48,098 nucleotides of DNA, from positions 1 to 48,098 of the forward strand of contig MGKI01000001.1 in NCBI GenBank assembly GCA_001795615.1. The letters run 5' to 3'. A program made the position numbers and the translations under genes. Shown here piece by piece: positions 9,501 to 16,254 of the stretch; the first letter of the stretch is position 1, and each line of letters opens with the position of its first letter. The notes beneath the pieces were generated by a model, which was not told where the DNA came from, ran no database searches, and saw nothing but the letters and a program-made list of their open reading frames with translations. The DNA comes from Candidatus Yanofskybacteria bacterium RIFCSPLOWO2_01_FULL_42_49. Its GTDB lineage: Bacteria; Patescibacteriota; Minisyncoccia; 2-02-FULL-40-12; GWA2-44-9.

Positions 9501-10535
9501 GAAACTCGGCTTCTTCTGCTCCGTTTTAGCTAAATACTCCCGCCGTGCTTCTTCCGCTTCCTCCAAAAACAGTTTTAGCGCTCCAGCGCCGTTAATAACA
9601 ACTTCTTTGGATAGGCGTTCCCAGTAGCCATCGAGGATGTAGGAACCGATTTGTTCGTGAGTAACTACAAATTTTGAAATTTCTAGCCCCAATGAACCGA
9701 ATTTAATATCTACAAAAGCTAATGGAAATTCTTTATTAGTTCTTGAGTCAATGCCAACAATAAAATAATTTTCTCCACTGTCTATTTTTAATTTCTTAAT
9801 GCTACCTATCAGAGGTTTTGAATACTTTTCATTACTAATCGTATCTTTACTGAAAAAATTATTATTAGAATAATTAGCAACCCTATCAAAATAGCTCCCC
9901 ATGCTACTTAACGAAACCGGTTTTTCTCTTCTTAAAAACAATGTTCTGGCAATTTGAAAATTATCAGGATTCCATTTAGCCATTTCGTGTTCATAAGGAC
10001 TGCCGAGATCCAATATCGGTGGATGCGTATCATCTCTGCTATGGTCTGGCACACCGGCGTCTTCAAGCAAATGTAATATGTGCCCAAAGGCGACAAACGC
10101 CCTCTCTCTGTTGCCTTTTGCATAATCTTCCAACGCTCTCCCATACGAGAAGTCCGCTTCCGACGAGTCGTTAAATACCGAGGTAAAACCGGCGTATTGC
10201 CTGCCCAATACATTCATCTGAAAGTTAGCCGCCAGCCCCCAATCTTTTGACGAAGCGCCGGCAACCATTGCTAAACCGCGGTTATGAACCGGATCATAAA
10301 AATGGTACAGCATCCTTACTCCGTCGTCCTCGTTGATAGAACCTTGAACTAGCCACTGTTTTTCTTGGTATGACAACTTTTGATCGGGAAAACTTAAGTT
10401 ATGGAAGTCCGCTATTTCATCAGTCAAGGCCGGATGAGTATTGTTTTGGTCATAGGCAAAAACCGGGGCTGCGAGTACCAAAAAGGCGCTTAAAAGCGCC
10501 CCTCCTAAAATAAAACTTAGTACTTTAAAAAGCAT
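6513..10535 (-). CDS. Giant secreted multidomain protein: ZnPLC-like, lamin-tail, HhH, Fn3-like, beta-propeller
   Basis: About 1340 aa from the ATG at 10535; a GTG at 10553 is the alternative. It begins with a signal peptide ending V-F-A. Domains in order: a zinc-dependent phospholipase C/S1-P1 nuclease-like helical domain (about 30-320) with H-P-A-L-T-D near the N-terminus and H-x-x-H-L-L-E-D-A-G-V-P-D-H-S-R-D-D; a Ser/Pro linker; a lamin-tail domain (about 460-600, V-I-N-E-I-A-W-A-G, W-I-E-L-Y-N); poly-Gly and (S/T)P repeats; a ComEA-like helix-hairpin-helix (about 685-745, I-N-T-A and L-P-G-I-G); an Fn3-like module; and a C-terminal PQQ-type beta-propeller. It probably acts outside the cell on lipid, nucleic acid or cell surface. 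Three 31-bp palindromes lie in frame within it. Confidence 0.75.
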   Translation of the reverse strand: MLFKVLSFILGGALLSAFLVLAAPVFAYDQNNTHPALTDEIADFHNLSFPDQKLSYQEKQWLVQGSINEDDGVRMLYHFYDPVHNRGLAMVAGASSKDWGLAANFQMNVLGRQYAGFTSVFNDSSEADFSYGRALEDYAKGNRERAFVAFGHILHLLEDAGVPDHSRDDTHPPILDLGSPYEHEMAKWNPDNFQIARTLFLRREKPVSLSSMGSYFDRVANYSNNNFFSKDTISNEKYSKPLIGSIKKLKIDSGENYFIVGIDSRTNKEFPLAFVDIKFGSLGLEISKFVVTHEQIGSYILDGYWERLSKEVVINGAGALKLFLEEAEEARREYLAKTEQKKPSFWAQMLGVFGFGSDLLTTPDVGTTSGVKDGTSDVKDTELSTRPTFDGSNPQGGDTDDTRGDRKMSPTVSPMLPMVSPLPLVSPFMSPVSTSSPQASPTPKLTTSDGQKISDVKTTGRVVINEIAWAGTMASANDEWIELYNTENFDINLAGWTLKAEDGTPEIIISGLTTPDGGTTSGVNNSVIKAQGYFLLERTDDSTVNTVTADQIYSGALGNEGEVLRLVNSAGTLIDTAGKADEKWLFGNSVGKVSMERTPDGGWKNFTGNPSAKDANGNFINGTPGTANSTAVVTFSSGGGGGGGGGSTSSPSPSPTPTPTPTPSPSPTPSPSPTPSPEPTPEKININTADKTSLMSLPGIGEVKSQAIIDYRTTNGPFSQIEDIQNVSGIGPVTFENIKDLITVGDVVSKPSAVTDLATVHHSPTITATWSAPDSGSFNAASLSYDLRYSADDFSDDDSIWDDATVIASSSLPNVGTKGASQNASFDISYEYGQTVYFALKTRPLSCGTDSCDGESELSNIGEVSFPAAIDDDSWAMLGKDQYHTSFADVAGPAGPSPTVSEFPVDPEDPLSEFDNVFRSDQISAPCDNGGDNVRIYDHNQNSVGAFPCAGGGGTWIGYFNNSYNDTIFTQFEQVGTLPCGTYEECKNKETTLSIRQVVLRADGWTPLPTWSVGQPVADADGNIYFGTTDGLSYKLLKLNKNGVKQWEYPTNVSIGTPAVLSDGTVYFGRSGAGGVLAFTALKSDGSKKWDYDDASTVKSIAVSPAGEPHFTFTSGTDKLAVLNTDGSLKTTISGSGLNGFTPVVLDDGTIITAKYVSGNQFFNGYSADGSQFWPAELFYTGTNGNTPTNPSYDQSSGKTYSAAGPKLFSISSDGSTLNSKDIAPWDYSATTTVAITSDTLFVGFSNLTNPASGSKLFSIKKSDLTVNWSFSADSKINQQMAIDKDANVYFSTQNGKLYSIDSTGSQRWVIDFGSNSDISPVLTKHGLIWSYGNKVVGVN
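8500..8635 (-). repeat. Minisatellite coding for (S/T)P linker and poly-Gly
   Basis: Tandem 6-bp units (GGTGAC, GGAGTT, GGTGTC variants on the plus strand) encode alternating Pro-Ser/Thr, followed by nine Gly codons. This is the flexible linker between the lamin-tail and HhH domains of the giant secreted protein and a likely site of length variation by slippage. Confidence 0.8.
8967..8997 (-). repeat. In-frame 31-bp palindrome copy 1 (inside lamin-tail domain)
   Basis: Arms GACTCCCGATG / CATCGGGAGTC, followed on the plus strand by GTTAAT. Read on the coding strand it gives L-T-T-P-D-G-G-T-T-S-G-V, which interrupts the lamin-tail fold between the usual I-S-G and the G-Y-F-L-L strand. This indicates an insertion tolerated in a surface loop. 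Confidence 0.75.
9168..9198 (-). repeat. In-frame 31-bp palindrome copy 2
   Basis: Imperfect arms GACATCGGATATC / CCATCTGATGTC, followed by GTTAAT on the plus strand. It encodes L-T-T-S-D-G-Q-K-I-S-D-V just before the lamin-tail domain of the giant secreted protein. Confidence 0.65.
9240..9320 (-). repeat. GGTGACA-type minisatellite
   Basis: Near-tandem units of GGTGACACC, GGTAACATT and similar on the plus strand encode a Met/Leu/Val-Ser-Pro repeat in the linker ahead of the lamin-tail domain. It is distinct in sequence from the 8500 minisatellite in the same gene. Confidence 0.65.
9423..9453 (-). repeat. In-frame 31-bp palindrome copy 3
   Basis: Perfect 13-bp arms GACTCCCGATGTC / complement with GTACC between, followed by GTTAAT. 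It encodes L-T-T-P-D-V-G-T-T-S-G-V. It is the best preserved of the copies in the giant secreted protein and lies between the phospholipase-like domain and the linker. Confidence 0.8.
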
Positions 10536-11046
10536 AGATTTTCCAAATTCCACTTGGATATCTAAGAAATTCCGTTGTATTTGTATATTTGCCGGCAGGA
10601 AATTCTAACTTTTGACTTTCATATTCTAAGGTTGAGTCTTTCTGAAGCACTACTTCATATTCAAACATGCCTGTATTTTCGTCTACACTTTCAACTCTTT
10701 TCCATATTTCTTTGGCTTCCTCAAGTTCACTAACAAACCCGCCAAGAGAACCTACTTTTTTATATTCTGACAATGTTTTATTCCATTTTTCTTGATCTTC
10801 CACCACAAAATACTTACTCGCCAGTTCAACATCGCCCTTCTTAAGCGCGTCAATGAACATATCGTATGTTTCTTCCGGAGTTTTCCCGCCGTAGGTGTCG
10901 GCGTAGTAGGGTTCCTCAACTTTGTCGTAAGCACGTTTTAACTGCCAGCTTTTGTAGCCGGGAAGAAACCAAACAATCGCCAATACGACCAAAATTAAAA
11001 CTGGCACCCCAGCCCAACCCTTAAATATATTCTTCCAATTCAGCAT
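10525..11046 (-). CDS. Membrane-anchored protein of unknown function
   Basis: 173 aa from the ATG at 11046; upstream in-frame codons fall in the REP palindrome, so a longer start is unlikely. One N-terminal transmembrane helix (about 8-28) is followed by a soluble domain with Y-A-D-T-Y-G-G-K-T-P-E-E-T and alternating strands near the C-terminus that resemble an NTF2-like fold (not proven). Its 3' end overlaps the start of the giant secreted protein by 11 bp, indicating translational coupling and a shared role at the cell surface. No family recognised. Confidence 0.6.
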   Translation of the reverse strand: MLNWKNIFKGWAGVPVLILVVLAIVWFLPGYKSWQLKRAYDKVEEPYYADTYGGKTPEETYDMFIDALKKGDVELASKYFVVEDQEKWNKTLSEYKKVGSLGGFVSELEEAKEIWKRVESVDENTGMFEYEVVLQKDSTLEYESQKLEFPAGKYTNTTEFLRYPSGIWKIYAF

Positions 11047-11067
11047 AATAACAAAGCAAAACCCCAT

Positions 11068-11108
11068 CCCTGTGGATAATCGACATCGCAAGTCGATTAT
11101 CCACAGGG
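11068..11108. repeat. REP palindrome 1 with two inverted DnaA boxes
   Basis: Seventeen-base arms (CCCTGTGGATAATCGAC and complement) flank ATCGCAA. Each arm contains TGTGGATAA/TTATCCACA, an exact match to the DnaA-box consensus. It lies immediately upstream of the membrane-anchored protein gene. Confidence 0.85.
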
Positions 11109-11139
11109 GCTGTCACTAACAATAAACTAAAAAGGTTGG

Positions 11140-11256
11140 GGTTTTAAATTTTTGTAACCTGCTACGACCTAATCATATTAAAAATATAGCGGACTGCCAA
11201 ATTCAGGAGGGACAGAGTTTGGCATTCCTTTTAAATCGCAGCAGATTACAAAAATT
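11140..11256 (-). repeat. 117-bp imperfect palindromic element or structured RNA
   Basis: The 21-bp terminal arms (11140-11160 region and 11236-11256) pair fully on the minus strand with two G-U wobbles and no mismatch. An inner hairpin TGCCAAA/TTTGGCA is nested within. A tiny minus-strand ORF with an AAGGA ahead of ATG (M-P-N-S-V-P-P-E-F-G-S-P-L-Y-F) sits inside. It could be a MITE or a small RNA; no promoter was recognised with confidence. Confidence 0.45.
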
Positions 11257-11341
11257 CAAAAAAAATAAAAACAGAAACTAGGGTCTGTATGTATAATTCT
11301 TTACCAAAATGAAATTTTACCGTCAACACCGTTAATTCACA

Positions 11342-11372
11342 ACCTGTGGATAATCGACTTGCGATGTCGATA
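11342..11372. repeat. Degenerate half REP palindrome 2
   Basis: The left arm ACCTGTGGATAATCGAC and the GCGATGTCGA core are kept, but the right arm decays after TCGATAAT, so only one DnaA-box sequence remains. It lies directly after the stop side of the transglycosylase-like gene. Confidence 0.7.
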
Positions 11373-11378
11373 ATGAGA

Positions 11379-13250
11379 CTAGTTCAAGTCCTGTTTGACC
11401 GTTTTGTAAAATTTATAGTTACCCCCTTGCGGATCGAAAAAGTAATAAGTGGCCCAGAGTTGACCAGGAGCGTTGCGGTAATGGAGTGGGTAGTTTTCTA
11501 CCGCTTCAAGACTTAGACCACCTTCCACTTCCTTAAATTCCAGAAATTCTATTTTTTTTGTCCTAAATGCCTCTTTTAATGCATCAAATTCAGAATTGTG
11601 ATAGACAATCCGATATTGATTGCCTTCTTTTTTTAAAAGATAGTGGGTAAAATGCGCTAAGTACTTACCGGATATCAAAATTTCATCTCTCCCGTCTTTA
11701 TCAATGTCCAAATATTTTACATATATCGGCTTTTTTCTATCCATGGCTAAAAAATTTCCGGCGCTAGAGCGTGTTATAGCTAGCGGTAAATGCTGAAACC
11801 AAACTCCATTTAAAATATGGGCTTTTGTTAAGTAATCTTCGGTTCCTTTTATATCCTCAAAGGTAACGTAGGTCTTTCCTTGTAAAACGAACAGGCTAAA
11901 AACGAGAGCGGGTAATAGAAGCAAGGGCAGCAACATGAACCACAATTTATTTCCTTGGGGATCAATCCCGTTTTTGTAAATTTTCCAAACCCTATCTCTG
12001 TAGTCCTTTGTACCCGGTCCATATCTCAAAACAACTTCTTTCCATGATACCCATTCTCTGCGCCAATTTGAACTTTCTTGAATATTGTTTTGGGCTTTAT
12101 GATACAACCACCTCACACCCCACTTAATGCTTGCTTCCGGAGTACTAGCGTTTGCTTCCTGTTCAAACAGGCGTTTGAGTTTTCCGTTTACAACCTCATA
12201 TTCTGTTTCTTCTTCTCCGTCGTCGAGCAGAACATGAATTGCTTTATTGCGAGGGTCGGCAACCTGCATTATGTCCGGATGACTCGGATATTCGTCTACA
12301 TCATTTTCGTAGTAACCCACACGGGTCTCGACATAGATCATAGCTTTGACCAAGTTCGGATCTAAAAGCTCTGGAGGCGGGTCAGTTTGATTTAAAAATT
12401 CATTATTCCAGTCATCGACAACGGTTTCTATGGTTGTATCGTAACGGTTATAATCTTCATTCCCGTAAACTCCTCTATAAGTATATGTGATGATGTTGAT
12501 AGCGCTCCCTAAATTATCGTGACTTTTTGCAAGAGTTAATTCCACTTTTTCCAGTACGGGCGTATTATCCGTCCAAAGTTCAATATAATGAAGACCTGCG
12601 GCTAAATTAAGTTTTTTATCAAATGTCTTTGATTGACCTTTAAGAACGCGCCCGCACCAATACCAATATTTGTGGGATTTGGGGATGTCATTTACTTGGC
12701 GCTGGCCATTTATTTTTAATTGCAAATCATTGTCGTCTCTGTTTTGTTTTTTGTTGGCGCTTGCTTGAATCCCCAATTTTTCCAAAGACAGGTTAACCAA
12801 AACAACAGAGAGCCATGGCCGACGATTTCCGGCTTCGATTTTGGGAAATTGGTTGAGAGTGATGATTTTTTGGTTTTGAGAATGGTAAACTATGACGGTT
12901 TCAAGCAAAGGTAATTGATCGGCAAAAAAATTTAGAGAATGTTGGCCTGTTTCCAGATTAATTAAAAACATATTGGTCTGTTGCAGTCCTGATAGTTTAT
13001 TACCATTCCAAGCCGTCTCTGAATCAAACAGACCTCTTTTACCATTCAGCTTTGGGAATTCTTTGTCATCAATTTTTACCGCCAGATCGTCGTCTTTTAA
13101 AAAAGAAACAAATCTTAAAGTATTCTGCAGCCAGCTTCTAGCCCGACCAGTTATTTCAATAACATATAACCCCGTTTCTGGTATATTGAAATCATATACA
13201 AATTCGTCCTTGATATATTTATCAAGTTTTTCTTCCAGTATTGAACGCAT
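11379..13250 (-). CDS. Transglycosylase-like membrane protein with mid-protein TM helix
   Basis: 623 aa from ATG 13250. Residues about 1-145 and 146-245 look like two beta-sandwich modules (carbohydrate-binding-like). Residues about 290-430 resemble an SLT/lysozyme-fold domain: L-V-K-A-M-I-Y-V-E-T-R-V-G with a candidate catalytic Glu near 308, then D-I-M-Q-V, and a C-terminal L-R-Y-G-P-G. One transmembrane helix (about 436-457) follows, then a domain with a calcium-binding-type D-I-D-K-D-G-R-D-E loop. No signal peptide is seen, which is odd for a peptidoglycan enzyme, and the positive residues before the helix favour N-in. A cell-wall role is inferred. Confidence 0.6.
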   Translation of the reverse strand: MRSILEEKLDKYIKDEFVYDFNIPETGLYVIEITGRARSWLQNTLRFVSFLKDDDLAVKIDDKEFPKLNGKRGLFDSETAWNGNKLSGLQQTNMFLINLETGQHSLNFFADQLPLLETVIVYHSQNQKIITLNQFPKIEAGNRRPWLSVVLVNLSLEKLGIQASANKKQNRDDNDLQLKINGQRQVNDIPKSHKYWYWCGRVLKGQSKTFDKKLNLAAGLHYIELWTDNTPVLEKVELTLAKSHDNLGSAINIITYTYRGVYGNEDYNRYDTTIETVVDDWNNEFLNQTDPPPELLDPNLVKAMIYVETRVGYYENDVDEYPSHPDIMQVADPRNKAIHVLLDDGEEETEYEVVNGKLKRLFEQEANASTPEASIKWGVRWLYHKAQNNIQESSNWRREWVSWKEVVLRYGPGTKDYRDRVWKIYKNGIDPQGNKLWFMLLPLLLLPALVFSLFVLQGKTYVTFEDIKGTEDYLTKAHILNGVWFQHLPLAITRSSAGNFLAMDRKKPIYVKYLDIDKDGRDEILISGKYLAHFTHYLLKKEGNQYRIVYHNSEFDALKEAFRTKKIEFLEFKEVEGGLSLEAVENYPLHYRNAPGQLWATYYFFDPQGGNYKFYKTVKQDLN

Positions 13251-13310
13251 GCGTTTTATTTTTAAATTTATTTAAATTTTACCACTTTATCGCAAAGAAC
13301 ATCAGACAAT

Positions 13311-13351
13311 ACCTGTGGATAATCGACTTGCGAAGTCGATTATCCACAGGT
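13311..13351. repeat. REP palindrome 3 (left of RAYT gene)
   Basis: Perfect 19-bp arms (ACCTGTGGATAATCGACTT and complement) with a GCG loop; each arm holds an exact DnaA-box sequence. It ends 11 bp before the RAYT start codon. Confidence 0.9.
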
Positions 13352-13362
13352 ATACTGTCGGG

Positions 13363-14028
13363 ATGGAAAATGTCTACCATGCATTAAATCGCGGAGTCGA
13401 AAAAAGAGAGATCTTTCTGGATAAGCAGGATTATCTTAGATTTGTCCATGATCTCTATGAATTAAACGACGAAGACAGGGTTGAAAATTCTACAAGAATT
13501 TTTAAAATTGATCCCGGACTAACTAGTACTACTACCAGAAAGAAAAGAAAGACTCTTGTCGATATTCTCGCTTTTTGTTTAATGCCTAATCATTATCATT
13601 TAATGCTCTCGCCGCGAGTCAAAAATGGGATCCCTAAATTTATGGCTAAGATAAACATCGGCTATGCGAAATATTTCAACCAGAAATACGAAAGAGAAGG
13701 CGCGTTATTTCAAGGAAGATACAAGAAAATACTCATTACCGACAATACCCACTTCCTCCATTTGCCGTTTTATATTCACTTCAACCCTCTTGACTTGAAA
13801 TACCCGGAATGGAGAGAGAATAATATATCAAGTCCTCAAAAGACGCTTGAATTTCTAGAGTACTATAAATGGAGCAGCCATTTGGAATATCTTGGTGCGA
13901 AAAATTACGGCTCGGTTTTAAATAAAAAGATCTTAGATGAAATTTTTGACGGAAGCGCCGGTTATAAAAAACTTGTCGAAACCTACCTCAAAGATATTCA
14001 AATAGACATCAAAGTTTCCCTTGAATAA
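13363..14028 (+). CDS. REP-associated tyrosine transposase (RAYT, Y1/IS200-like)
   Basis: 221 aa from the ATG at 13363; a longer GTG start would lie inside the REP palindrome and is rejected. The HUH metal site is visible as M-P-N-H-Y-H-L-M-L-S, and a Tyr-containing helix I-G-Y-A-K-Y-F-N-Q-K-Y-x-R-x-G-x-L-F-Q-G-R-Y-K follows, as in TnpA_REP/Y1_Tnp proteins that nick single-stranded DNA at REP hairpins. The N-terminal Y-H-A-L-N-R-G is typical of the family. It is one of the few plus-strand genes and is flanked on both sides by matching REP palindromes (13311-13351, 14028-14068), with three more copies within 2.3 kb. It appears intact and is the likely mobiliser of these palindromes. Confidence 0.9.
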   Translation: MENVYHALNRGVEKREIFLDKQDYLRFVHDLYELNDEDRVENSTRIFKIDPGLTSTTTRKKRKTLVDILAFCLMPNHYHLMLSPRVKNGIPKFMAKINIGYAKYFNQKYEREGALFQGRYKKILITDNTHFLHLPFYIHFNPLDLKYPEWRENNISSPQKTLEFLEYYKWSSHLEYLGAKNYGSVLNKKILDEIFDGSAGYKKLVETYLKDIQIDIKVSLE

Positions 14029-14068
14029 CCTGTAGATAATCGACTTGCGAAGTCGATTATCTACAGGT
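14028..14068. repeat. REP palindrome 4 (right of RAYT gene)
   Basis: Perfect 19-bp arms with a GCG loop. It is identical to copy 3 except for a paired change in both arms (TGTAGATAA/TTATCTACA), which keeps the hairpin but alters the DnaA box. The compensated change suggests the hairpin is what is selected. Confidence 0.9.
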
Positions 14069-14082
14069 AGAACTACCTAGGG

Positions 14083-14808
14083 TTATTTAAAGTTTCGGTT
14101 CTTGCGGACGAGGAGATTGGCCTGGTGAAGAGATTCGAAAGTACCGGCATCTATCCAGTACTTTTTAGCTTTAATGAAATCCATACTGCCCTCGCGAATA
14201 TACCAATTGTTTACATCGGTTATTTCATACTCTCCGCGATCAGACGGTTTGAGATTATCGATAATATTAAAGACGCGGTTGTCATACAGATATAAGCCGG
14301 TCACCGCCCAGTCTGACGGCGGATTTTTGGGTTTTTCTATAACTCGTTCGACTTTTTTATTTTTGAATTTAGCCACGCCAAATCTTTGCGGATCGGGGAC
14401 CCGTTTCAAAACAACAGCAGCGCCACTATTTTTTTTGTCAAAATTGGAAAAGTCTTTACTAAATTCGTCCCCAAAAATATTATCCCCAAGAATAAGAGCA
14501 ACCTTTTTACCATCAGAAAACGATTTTGCTAAACCAAGACCATGAGCGATACCCTTCGGTTCTACTTGAATCGTATAGTATAAATTAACACCGAACTCTT
14601 CTCCCGAACCAAGTAATTTAACATATTGATCGGTATGTTCAGGCCCGCATACAACAAGAATGTCTTTAACCCCAGCTTTTTTGAGGGTTAAAATAGGATA
14701 ATAAATTATCGGCTTATCGCCTACGGGAAGAAAATGCTTGCCTGTTACTTTTGTGACCGGCCAAAGACGAGTACCTTTACCTCCGGCCAAAACAACGCCT
14801 TTTATCAT
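14083..14808 (-). CDS. Sugar-1-phosphate nucleotidyltransferase (RmlA-like)
   Basis: 241 aa. The N-terminal L-A-G-G-K-G-T-R-L-W-P-V-T-K and the following K-H-F-L-P-V-G-D-K-P-I-I-Y-Y-P match glucose-1-phosphate thymidylyltransferases, which make dTDP- or UDP-sugar donors for surface glycans. The G-D-N-I-F metal site, the V-I-E-K-P-K motif and the late Y-W-I-D-A-G-T-F-E-S motif are all present. It is shorter than typical RmlA (about 290 aa). The start ATG overlaps the stop of the winged-helix gene upstream (ATGA), so the two are translationally coupled. Confidence 0.85.
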   Translation of the reverse strand: MIKGVVLAGGKGTRLWPVTKVTGKHFLPVGDKPIIYYPILTLKKAGVKDILVVCGPEHTDQYVKLLGSGEEFGVNLYYTIQVEPKGIAHGLGLAKSFSDGKKVALILGDNIFGDEFSKDFSNFDKKNSGAAVVLKRVPDPQRFGVAKFKNKKVERVIEKPKNPPSDWAVTGLYLYDNRVFNIIDNLKPSDRGEYEITDVNNWYIREGSMDFIKAKKYWIDAGTFESLHQANLLVRKNRNFK

Positions 14809-15473
14809 AAATTTGTTACTAAATAATACACCGCTCCGTCTTCTGACTTTTTCTTTAATAATCCTTCGTCGATAAGTTCTTTTAAGTTTCGTTTTACGGT
14901 TCTGTCGGATAAGGCGTTAAACTCGCTTATGATTTTCTTAGTTCTCACATCTGGGAACCGTTTAATAAAATTGAAAATTTTTTCTTTACTGGAGTTGGAC
15001 TTTAAGGCCGACCCGGCAGCTTTATTTTTAAGAGCAGGTTTAATTTTAATTTCGGAAACAGAGGTCGGTTGGCTTTCAGTCTTCTTCTCGATTAGCTTTG
15101 TAACTTGGCTGTGTTTTAAAATGTGGAGCTTAAGCTTAAGAAGGTTTTTATGGGCTAAAAGTAGGGGAGTGATGTTGTTTTTGGTATCATGTTCTAAGTA
15201 TTCCAGACAATCAAGAACACCCCTTATGGAGTTTAACAAGTTTTTATAATAATATTGTGCGACGTTAATAGGGTGTTGCGCAGCACTGTTAGATTTTGCA
15301 ATACTTTCGGCCCTGCGAAGTTCTGTTTCTACGACATATTCGATAAATACCAACACCATGTCTGATATTTTCCCGTAAAGCTTCTCTGCCAAAAACCTCT
15401 CCTCTACTTTTGCGAGCAGCTTGGAAAGCAGAACAACTGAATTTATAAATTTTAGTGTGTCTTCCCTTTCCAT
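14805..15473 (-). CDS. Helical protein with C-terminal winged helix (DeoR-type HTH)
   Basis: 222 aa. The first about 120 residues are helical and rich in Leu/Glu/Lys. After a Lys-rich linker, about 165-222 form a winged helix: K-E-K-I-F-N-F-I-K, then K-I-I-S-E-F-N-A-L-S-D-R-T-V-K-R-N-L, L-I-D-E-G-L-L-K-K-K, and a beta wing Y-Y-L-V. It is coupled by ATGA overlap to the nucleotidyltransferase gene and may regulate glycan genes or itself; this is inference. A REP palindrome lies directly upstream. Confidence 0.7.
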   Translation of the reverse strand: MEREDTLKFINSVVLLSKLLAKVEERFLAEKLYGKISDMVLVFIEYVVETELRRAESIAKSNSAAQHPINVAQYYYKNLLNSIRGVLDCLEYLEHDTKNNITPLLLAHKNLLKLKLHILKHSQVTKLIEKKTESQPTSVSEIKIKPALKNKAAGSALKSNSSKEKIFNFIKRFPDVRTKKIISEFNALSDRTVKRNLKELIDEGLLKKKSEDGAVYYLVTNL

Positions 15474-15478
15474 AGAAC

Positions 15479-15523
15479 AAACCTGTGGATAAACGACTTC
15501 GCAAGTCGTTTATCCACAGGTTT
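15479..15523. repeat. REP palindrome 5
   Basis: Twenty-one-base arms (AAACCTGTGGATAAACGACTT and complement, less one base here) flank a CGC loop. Both arms hold exact DnaA boxes. A paired TCG to ACG change relative to copies 1 and 3 keeps the stem. It sits between the winged-helix and the HtrA-like genes. Confidence 0.88.
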
Positions 15524-15528
15524 TGGAT

Positions 15529-16251
15529 TTAGATTGATTCGAAATAACTTTTTATAAAATCGTCCACGGCTTCTGCTTTTACCAAATGAACCATCCCGTT
15601 TCGTAAATACGCCATACCAATAACGACTCCCGAGTTATCTATAACTTTAGAGCCGCTCAAGAAATACTTGGCTTCCGTGTTTAAAATTACATCTTTAGAA
15701 AGAATGTAGCTGACCATTCCTCTTTGCGCAAAGGCGTTCGAATGTAAAAGCTCAATTACCTTACCGGACACTATTATGTCTTGACCAGGTTGAAATTGAT
15801 AGTTGCGATCAAAACGAGCCACATCCACATCTGCAGCACCAGATTTTATTAAAGCTAAATTTTTAAAACTGTCGAATTTTACTAATTGCCCCCGCAATAT
15901 TTTGTCTTGATAAAAAACTTGTATCACATCGACCCCAAAAATAAGGTCAAAAGTTGTGACGATTAGGCCATCAGAAGAGACGATCATTCCGCTTCCTTCT
16001 TTTGTTACTTTTCCGTCTTTAAACGACTGGACAGCCACAGTGCTCAATGCATGATCTGATGTTATCTTTTCCCAAAAGTCCGGAGAAACAATCGGCGTAG
16101 GAGTCGGCGCAGGCGTACTTCCTAAAAAGCCGACTAAATCGCCCTTTATAAAATTAAAGGCGATTGAATTGCTTCCCGGAACGGATAAAATAAAAAACCA
16201 AGCGGCAACACCGCCTAGAAATCCAATAAGCATTATTTTAATATAATTCAT
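15529..16251 (-). CDS. Membrane-anchored HtrA/DegP-like serine protease homologue, probably inactive
   Basis: 240 aa. An N-terminal helix (about 5-25) and a T-P-A-P-T-P-T-P linker lead to a trypsin-like fold (about 60-238): T-V-A-V-Q-S-F, G-S-G-M-I-V-S-S-D-G-L-I-V-T-T, then L-A-L-I-K. The catalytic His position of the usual T-N-x-H-V is T-T-F-D-L here, and the G-N-S-G-G-P site is S-G-S-K-V-I-D. The His is absent and the oxyanion loop is altered, so proteolysis is unlikely. It may serve as a binding or chaperone-like scaffold outside the membrane. It starts 3 bp after the glycosidase stop, within the same operon. Confidence 0.7.
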   Translation of the reverse strand: MNYIKIMLIGFLGGVAAWFFILSVPGSNSIAFNFIKGDLVGFLGSTPAPTPTPIVSPDFWEKITSDHALSTVAVQSFKDGKVTKEGSGMIVSSDGLIVTTFDLIFGVDVIQVFYQDKILRGQLVKFDSFKNLALIKSGAADVDVARFDRNYQFQPGQDIIVSGKVIELLHSNAFAQRGMVSYILSKDVILNTEAKYFLSGSKVIDNSGVVIGMAYLRNGMVHLVKAEAVDDFIKSYFESI

Positions 16252-16254
16252 TTA

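Noticed and set aside
11068-15523. Replication origin because of many DnaA boxes
   Set aside because: The boxes occur only as arms of the REP hairpins, and dnaA, dnaN, gyrB and an AT-rich unwinding region are absent nearby.
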